From NCBI GenBank assembly GCA_030704615.1, contig CM060733.1:15564001-15628000 (forward strand): a stretch of DNA of 64,000 bases. Direction: 5' to 3'. This document shows, in pieces, positions 59,028 through 64,000 of the stretch (its first letter is position 1; each line of letters opens with the position of its first letter). The DNA is from Takakia lepidozioides. Its lineage: Eukaryota > Streptophyta > Takakiopsida > Takakiales > Takakiaceae. A program made the translations under genes and the position numbers. The notes beneath the pieces are model-generated. The model saw only the letters and a list, made by a program, of their open reading frames with translations. It was not told the origin of the DNA and made no database searches.

Positions 59028-59541
59028 TGTGTGGACTAGTGACTGCCATAGTGGGCAGCATAGTGGCAGCCTAGTGACTGACTAGTTGTAGCCTAGTGGT
59101 TGGACTAGTGGCTGGACTAGTGGTGGACTAGTGGTATACTAGTGTGTGGTGTGCACATGTGTTGTGTGGTTTTGGACAGCGAGTAGTTGTGTAGCGATAT
59201 GTATGCGCACGACAGCTGTCAAGTTATTTTACCACTAGTGTGAAACTAGCTAGGAAATAGCTAGCTTTTACATATTGACATTTGGGATTGGCCCAAGTGT
59301 CAATCCAAGGGTCAAGGCAGATTTAGGCCCTGGAGTGGTTATCTTCACGGCAAGCGCGGAAGGCTCATCTTTCTCGAGTTGAGCCTCACCGCGCCTAGCT
59401 ATGGCGCCGTAGTGTGGATTCCCCATGGCGTGGGGTGCACTTGGCTTGACTTGTATTTGAGTGATGAGGTTATATATGCATGAGTTTATGCTTCAGCTTT
59501 GTGAGCTCGCATGAGCTTGTGCTTGTATTCTTTCTTTATCA
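59028..59541 (+). repeat. Ty3/gypsy 3' LTR (A+B, 514 bp)
   Basis: Begins TGTGTGGACTAG and ends TTTCTTTATCA, giving canonical TG...CA ends. Part A (59028-59213) is packed with about ten CTAGTG words, and part B (59217-59541) matches the 5' copy. This is the LTR implied by the polypurine tract position. Confidence 0.85.
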
Positions 59542-59542
59542 T

Positions 59543-59729
59543 TGTGTGGACTAGTGACTGCCATAGTGGGCAGCATAGTGGCAGCCTAGTGACTGACTAG
59601 TTGTAGCCTAGTGGTTGGACTAGTGGCTGGACTAGTGGTGGACTAGTGGTATACTAGTGTGTGGTGTGCACATGTGTTGTGTGGTTTTGGACAACGATGT
59701 AGTTGTGTAGCGATATGTATGCGCACGAC
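59543..59729 (+). repeat. Extra copy of LTR part A at the 3' junction
   Basis: Repeats 59028-59213 with a few differences (for example GGACAACGATGTAG against GGACAGCGAGTAG). It ends GCGCACGAC and is followed by the copia flank GTAAGGTAGTTC. It lies where flanking DNA would be expected after the LTR. Confidence 0.92.
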
Positions 59730-59730
59730 G

Positions 59731-61600
59731 TAAGGTAGTTCAAGATGCAAGATTGTACAAGCTGTTGGGGCTGTCCAGGCATTACATGTGGATTGTAATG
59801 CTACACTCAAGCAGAGTGACCTCGAACATCAGAGACTTGGACATGTCTCAATCCAAAGTTTGGCATGCATGTCAGCTAACAATCTGGTTGAAGCATGGAT
59901 CTTAAAGGAGATCAGGTTTTGAGCGTTTGTGACGGATGTGTGTATGGTAAACACCATCGCAACTCATTTCCAAAGGATGGAGGTTCTCGAACAAAGAAGG
60001 TTCTTGAACCGGTGCATACTGATCTATGCGGTCATATGTCGTCTGAATCTCATGAAGGTGCAAAGTATTTTTTGACCTTCACTGATGAGTTTTCATAGAA
60101 AAAATTTCTTTACATGATGTAGAATAAGTTTGGAGTTCTCGATAGATTCAAAACATTCAAAGCTTTGGTGGAGAATCAAACTGGAGAAATGATCAAAATA
60201 CTTCGGTGTGATGGCGGTGGTGAGTACATCTCAAGGAATTTTAATCAATTCTATAAGGAGAATGGTATTGTGAAACAATCAATCACACCATATACGCTAA
60301 AGAAGAATGGAGTTGCATAGAGGACGCTTGTTGAAAGTGTGAAGAGTATGTTGCAACACATGAGGTTGGACCACGTTTCTGGGTAGAAGTAGTGGCGACT
60401 GCAACATATCTCTGTAATCGACTTCATACTAAGGCAATCTCTACAAAGACACCTAAAGAGGTTTGGAAGGGTGAGAAACCTTCAGGTGATCATTTGCGCG
60501 TCTTTGGGTATGTTGCATTTGCCCTCACAAAAAAAAGTATGCCCTCACATATTCCAAAAGAAGTAAGGAAGAAATTGGATGCAAAAAGCATCAAGTGTAT
60601 CTTCATTGGTTATTGTGAAGAAACCAAAGGGTATAAGTTGTATAACCCTGAGAGCAAGTATGTGATCATCAGTTGTGATGTGATATTCAATGAGTCTAGG
60701 AACTTTAATCAAAAAACAGTAGTTCCAAGTTTGGACCATGAAAAAAAGAACTTGGCTCTAACACATGAAGATAAAATGGAAGTGAAGATTGTTGAAGAGA
60801 TAGTTGAGGTTCAAATGGAGGAGGCACAATCTATAATGATTGAAAAATCCTCAAAGGTTTCTTCTGCCTATTTCATTGACAGTGATGAACCTCAAAGTGT
60901 GTCAGATGCAATGAGGAGTGGGACTCTTCACACTAGAAGGAAGCTATGGCATCTGAGTTTAAGTCTCTTCAGGATAATAAGACTTGGAGTCTTGTTCAAC
61001 TTCCATCTGGACGGCAATCTGTTGGCTGCAAATGGATTTTCAAGATTAAGTACAATGCAGATGGTTCTGTAGCAAGGTACAAAGCGCGCTTGGTTGCAAA
61101 GGGGTTTTCGCAAATTGAAGGTATTGATTACAATGAAACCTTCTCCCCTGTTGTACGGATGAAGTCAATTCAAGTGATTCTAGCGTTTGCTGCTGTTGAA
61201 AATCTTGAGGTACATCAGATGGATGTATGTAGAGCCTTTCTCAATGGAGATCTTATGGAAGAAATATACATGGACCAGCCGGAGGGATTTGCTGTTAAAA
61301 GGAAGGAGATGATGGTTTGTAAGCTCCTAAAGTCCTTGTATGGTTTGAAGCAATCCCCTAGGGCATGGAATGCTAAGATTGATGCATATTTCATGGCTGA
61401 AGAGTTTGAGAAGAGCTATGCTGATTATAGTGTTTACTATAAGAGGGCTCATGGAAACTCTTCTGTGATCATAATATTGTATGTTGATGATTTGATCTTG
61501 GTCTCTAATGACTTGACTTTGTTGAAACACATACGGAGTGTCAATATCTCAAATGAGATTGAGATAGTGGTTGTGTGATCATAACAAATTGACTTTGTTG
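59731..61600 (+). pseudogene. Copia integrase and reverse transcriptase, downstream half
   Basis: Resumes the interrupted copia pol with VVQDARLYKL. The GAG-pre-integrase zinc region HQRLGHVS and CDGCVYGKHHRNSFP follows, then the integrase core (VHTDLCGHM, RCDGGGEYIS) with stops. RT spans 60946-61578 with GCKWIFKIKYNADGS, ARLVAKGFSQIEGIDY, LYGLKQSPRAW and the catalytic YVDD (61480-61491). Confidence 0.92.
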
Positions 61601-61607
61601 AAACAAA

Positions 61608-62010
61608 GACAAAGTGATATCTCAAAGAGGTTTGAGATGGTGGATCTGAAAGAGATCCTGTGATCACGTGTTAATGATCAGTCTTTGTTGAAAAGACAAA
61701 GTGATATCTCAAAGAGGTTTGAGATGGTGGATCTGAAAGAGATCTTGTGATCATGTGTTAATGATCAGTCTTTGTTGAAAAGACAAAGTGATATCTCAAA
61801 GAGGTTTGAGATGGTGGATCTGAAAGAGATCCTATGATCATGTATTAATGATCAATCTTTGTTGAAAAGACAAAGTGATATCTCAAAGAGGTTTGAGATG
61901 GTGGATCTGAAAGGGATCCTGTGATCATGTGTTGATCAGGCTCTGTTGAAAAAGACAAAGCGATATCTCAATGAAGTTTTGAGATGGTGGATCTAAAAGA
62001 GATCCAGTAC
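61608..62010 (+). repeat. 87-bp tandem repeat within copia pol, about five units
   Basis: Units start GACAAAGTGATATCTC at 61608, 61695, 61782, 61869 and 61954 (periods 87, 87, 87, 85). Each contains the codons for FEMVDLKEI. Normal copia RT has this segment once, so the expansion interrupts pol with repeated stop codons. Confidence 0.93.
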
Positions 62011-62891
62011 TGCTTGGGGGTATCGGTAACTCGTGTTCGACAAGACCGAACAATTTACCTGAACCAGCGTAAGTATCTTGAAGATATCTTAAGGCGCTTT
62101 GGTATGGCTGAAAGTATGCCGGTAAATACCCCGTTTGTCCCAAATTGCAAACTCTCAAAGGAGATGAGTCCTAAGAGTGCTGTAGATTTGGAGACAATGA
62201 GAGATGTTCCCTATCATAGTGCACAAGCAGTGGGGGTTGTAAGCCAATATGTGACTAACCCTGGGCAACTCCATTGGGTTGCAGTAAAACGGATTTTCCG
62301 TTATCTGAGAGGCACACTGGACTATGGTTTGTCATTGAGAAAAAACAATGATAATGTTCAGTTGGATCAAGTGGGTTCATATGGTATCTCAGATAGTGCT
62401 TGCAAAAGCACAAAGCTATACGGCTATTGTGATGCAGATTGGACTGGTAATATTGATGACCACCACTCTACATCTGGCTATGTTTTTATACTAGCAAATG
62501 GAGCTGTAAGCTGGAGCAGCAAGAAGCAATCTACAATTGTTATGTCCTCGACTGAGGCAGGATATATGGCTGCATCTCAAGCTACAAGGCAAGCATTATG
62601 GTTATCATCATTTCTATCTAGTATTGGTCATCCACAGAGGGATACCATGGTCATATATGATGACAACAAGGGTGTATTGCTCTTTCAAAGAATCCAATGT
62701 TTCATGCTCTCACAAAGCATATTGAGATTCATCATCATTTGGTAGGAGAGAAGACTGAAGCTCGAGTTGTCAAGCTTGTATATTGCAACACCAACAACAT
62801 GGTTGCAGACATACTGACAAAAGGGCTTAGTGCTGAAAAGCTTGAACGCTTTCGAGGCTTGATGAGAGTAGTTAAGTGCTTAACTTGGTAA
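61984..62891 (+). pseudogene. Copia RT end and RNase H
   Basis: Continues EIQYCLGVSV, then RNase H with LYGYCDADWTGNIDDHHST, SWSSKKQSTIVMSSTEAGYM and, after a one-base frame change near 62690, HHLVGEK and MVADILTKGL. The chain ends at 62891, next to the polypurine tract. Confidence 0.92.
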
Positions 62892-62906
62892 CTTGTTGAG
62901 TGGGGG

Positions 62907-63276
62907 TGTTGGAAATCAACTCCTGACCAAGTTACTACTACCTAGAGTGACTGTGATGACAAGTCAGGCTTCCATAATAGCAGTGCTGACAAGTCACAGG
63001 TAACAAAAGAGATAAGCCTCAGTTACCTAAAAGATAGCTAAAGTTAGCTTCAGTTATTATTACTGACTCAAGTCATTGTATTGGAGATAACTTGATAACT
63101 TAAGTAAAAGCATAGAGTTATGCTATAGTTATCTCAGCTATCTCTGGATTAGACTTTGAGTATAAATAGGGAGAGCTCGGAGGGTGGACACACAACTTGT
63201 TGTGGTCCTATGGTTGGGTGGAGTGTTCTTAGTAATCAGTTCATATTTTATCTTTATTCTCTGTCGAATTCCAACA
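62907..63276 (+). repeat. Copia 3' LTR (370 bp)
   Basis: Starts TGTTGGAAATC and ends GAATTCCAACA, so the termini are inverted (TGTTGGAA/TTCCAACA). The GAGTGGGGG tract sits immediately before it. Confidence 0.88.
63161..63169 (+). promoter_or_regulatory. TATA box in copia LTR
   Basis: TATAAATAG about 255 bp into the LTR, a good match to the plant TATA consensus, placed as expected for the element's own promoter. Confidence 0.65.
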
Positions 63277-63366
63277 ATTCCTAGTATCATCCTATTTATT
63301 AAAGTGAGTAGGTATGTTTTGCAGAATATGGGACGGTCAGTATGTTTTAGAGTTAGTTAGTTTAAC

Positions 63367-63646
63367 AGTGTTTTTCTTAAGAAATTTGGAAAACAGCACC
63401 GGTGGCTACAGAGTTTTTGCAAAAAAAAGCCGTACATTCTGTTCATCCACTTGAATTCATCCATCTCTGTACTTTAATCCATTTATATCATCCATATTTG
63501 GAAAATTCATCCATAGTTTATTTTTTTATTTGGAAAAATTTGGAGATTTCATCCATGGAAAAACAAGGAAATTACGACAGAATATTCTATTTCATTTTTT
63601 GAGGTCGAAATCTGGCGAAAATTCGCCACTAAAAAAAACGCTGGTT
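63367..63646 (-). mobile_element. hAT-like MITE, copy 3 (inverted)
   Basis: The reverse complement matches the elements at 5518 and 27213 along its length. Ends are CAGTGTTTTTCTTAAG and AAAAAAACGCTG, with the subterminal palindrome TGGCGAAAATTCGCCA. The flanks both contain GTTAGTTAG but an exact 8-bp duplication is not clear. Confidence 0.72.
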
Positions 63647-64000
63647 AGTTAGTGAGAGAGAGAGAAGAAAAGGAGCAAAGAAAGAAGAAGAAGAAGGGGC
63701 GCAGGAATAGGGCGGGCAGGCGGGCATAGGCCTGTCTCTCAGCCCACGCTCGCTCTGCTCATACGCCGTGCATAGCCGCGCATGGCTATGGCGCTGCGCC
63801 TGCGACCTGCTAGGTCGCTCTCTCTGCGCTCTCTCACGCTCGTGCTCGTGCATGTCGGTTGATTATGGGATTTCGTGTTTGCTCGCTGGATTTTTCCTGT
63901 CCTTTCTCTGTATCTCCATATAATATTGATGTGTCTCAGAGGGATGGTCAATAGCGGTTTTGGAATCCTTACGGTTGGTTCTTTTGTCGACGTGTCTTTC
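63647..64000. other. GA-rich and unrecognised DNA at right edge
   Basis: A (GA)n and AAG-rich stretch (63653-63700) followed by GC-richer sequence. Minus-strand open frames are Arg-rich from composition and show no motifs. Confidence 0.5.

Larger units (their letters stand above)
47984..59729 (+). mobile_element. Ty3/gypsy retrotransposon with embedded DNA methyltransferase and PHD finger
   Basis: 11.7-kb element nested in the copia element. Order: LTR part B (47984-48310), leader with GC-rich minisatellite, gag, protease, unknown linker, C5-cytosine methyltransferase, RT, RNase H, integrase, PHD finger, polypurine tract (59017-59027), LTR A+B (59028-59541) and a second A (59543-59729). Flanking copia sequence shows a TAAG (possibly NTAAG) target duplication at 47980-47983 and 59731-59734. 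The coding region needs well over ten frame changes, so this copy is not functional. LTR parts at the two ends are about 98-99% alike by eye. Confidence 0.93.
47110..63276 (+). mobile_element. Ty1/copia retrotransposon, 5' LTR missing, interrupted by Ty3/gypsy insertion
   Basis: Domain order is gag, protease, integrase, RT and RNase H, as in copia elements, followed by a polypurine tract (GAGTGGGGG at 62899) and a 3' LTR. The body is split at 47983/59731 by an 11.7-kb Ty3/gypsy element. Stop codons and frame changes in gag (near 47170), integrase and RNase H show that it is dead. The sequence upstream of the gag ATG at 47110 does not resemble the 3' LTR, so the 5' LTR was lost or replaced. 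Confidence 0.92.

Noticed and set aside
59743-59930. Direct fusion of a gypsy gene to copia integrase
   Set aside because: The copia protein resumes at VVQDARLYKL right after the TAAG duplication; the junction is a nested insertion, not a gene fusion.

Overview
This window looks like a transposon-rich stretch of a land-plant nuclear genome, probably a seed-free plant such as a fern or lycophyte. The evidence is multi-exon genes with GT-AG introns, plant-type VPS33, BAP31-like and GH18 class V chitinase genes, a cytosolic-type tRNA-Val, plant-style Ty1/copia and Ty3/gypsy elements, and CR1/Jockey-like LINE remnants that would be unusual in a flowering plant. The species assignment is inference. 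No bacterial features (operons, ribosome binding sites, CRISPR arrays) are present.

Layout. 0-3.1 kb: minus-strand protein-L-isoaspartate O-methyltransferase gene running off the left edge, with a 32-nt microexon. 3.1-12.1 kb: mostly unrecognised intergenic DNA with a hAT-like MITE, a tRNA-derived SINE-like piece and a 683-bp element with perfect 24-bp terminal inverted repeats. 12.1-14.3 kb: a ~1.08-kb tandem duplication carrying one good tRNA-Val(CAC), one decayed copy and LINE fragments. 16.3-18.9 kb and 32.0-35.1 kb: two copies of one segmental duplication, each with an HNH-like exon remnant and a LINE 3' end. 19.1-20.2 kb: frameshifted F-box/kelch pseudogene. 23.1-25.9 kb: intact three-exon BAP31-like gene with a LINE in its second intron. 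28.7-30.1 kb: secreted GH18 chitinase. 35.9-45.8 kb: a complete 22-exon VPS33 gene (604 codons). 47.1-63.3 kb: a Ty1/copia element interrupted by a Ty3/gypsy element. The last 0.7 kb holds a third MITE copy and GA-rich DNA.

The most striking item is the Ty3/gypsy element at 47,984-59,729. Between its protease and reverse transcriptase lie the ordered motifs of a C5-cytosine DNA methyltransferase (I, IV, VI, VIII, IX, X), and its integrase ends in a PHD-type zinc finger instead of a chromodomain. So one retrotransposon carries a putative DNA-methylation writer and a putative histone-tail reader. Its long terminal repeats are arranged as B-internal-A-B-A', a circular permutation of the expected AB-internal-AB. 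The repeats are nearly identical between ends, yet the coding region has many frameshifts, while neighbouring host genes read cleanly over thousands of bases. This copy is therefore probably dead and may have been mobilised in trans.

The host genes are unrelated housekeeping or defence functions: protein repair, ER membrane chaperoning, chitin hydrolysis and HOPS/CORVET vacuolar fusion. They share no evident common regulation.
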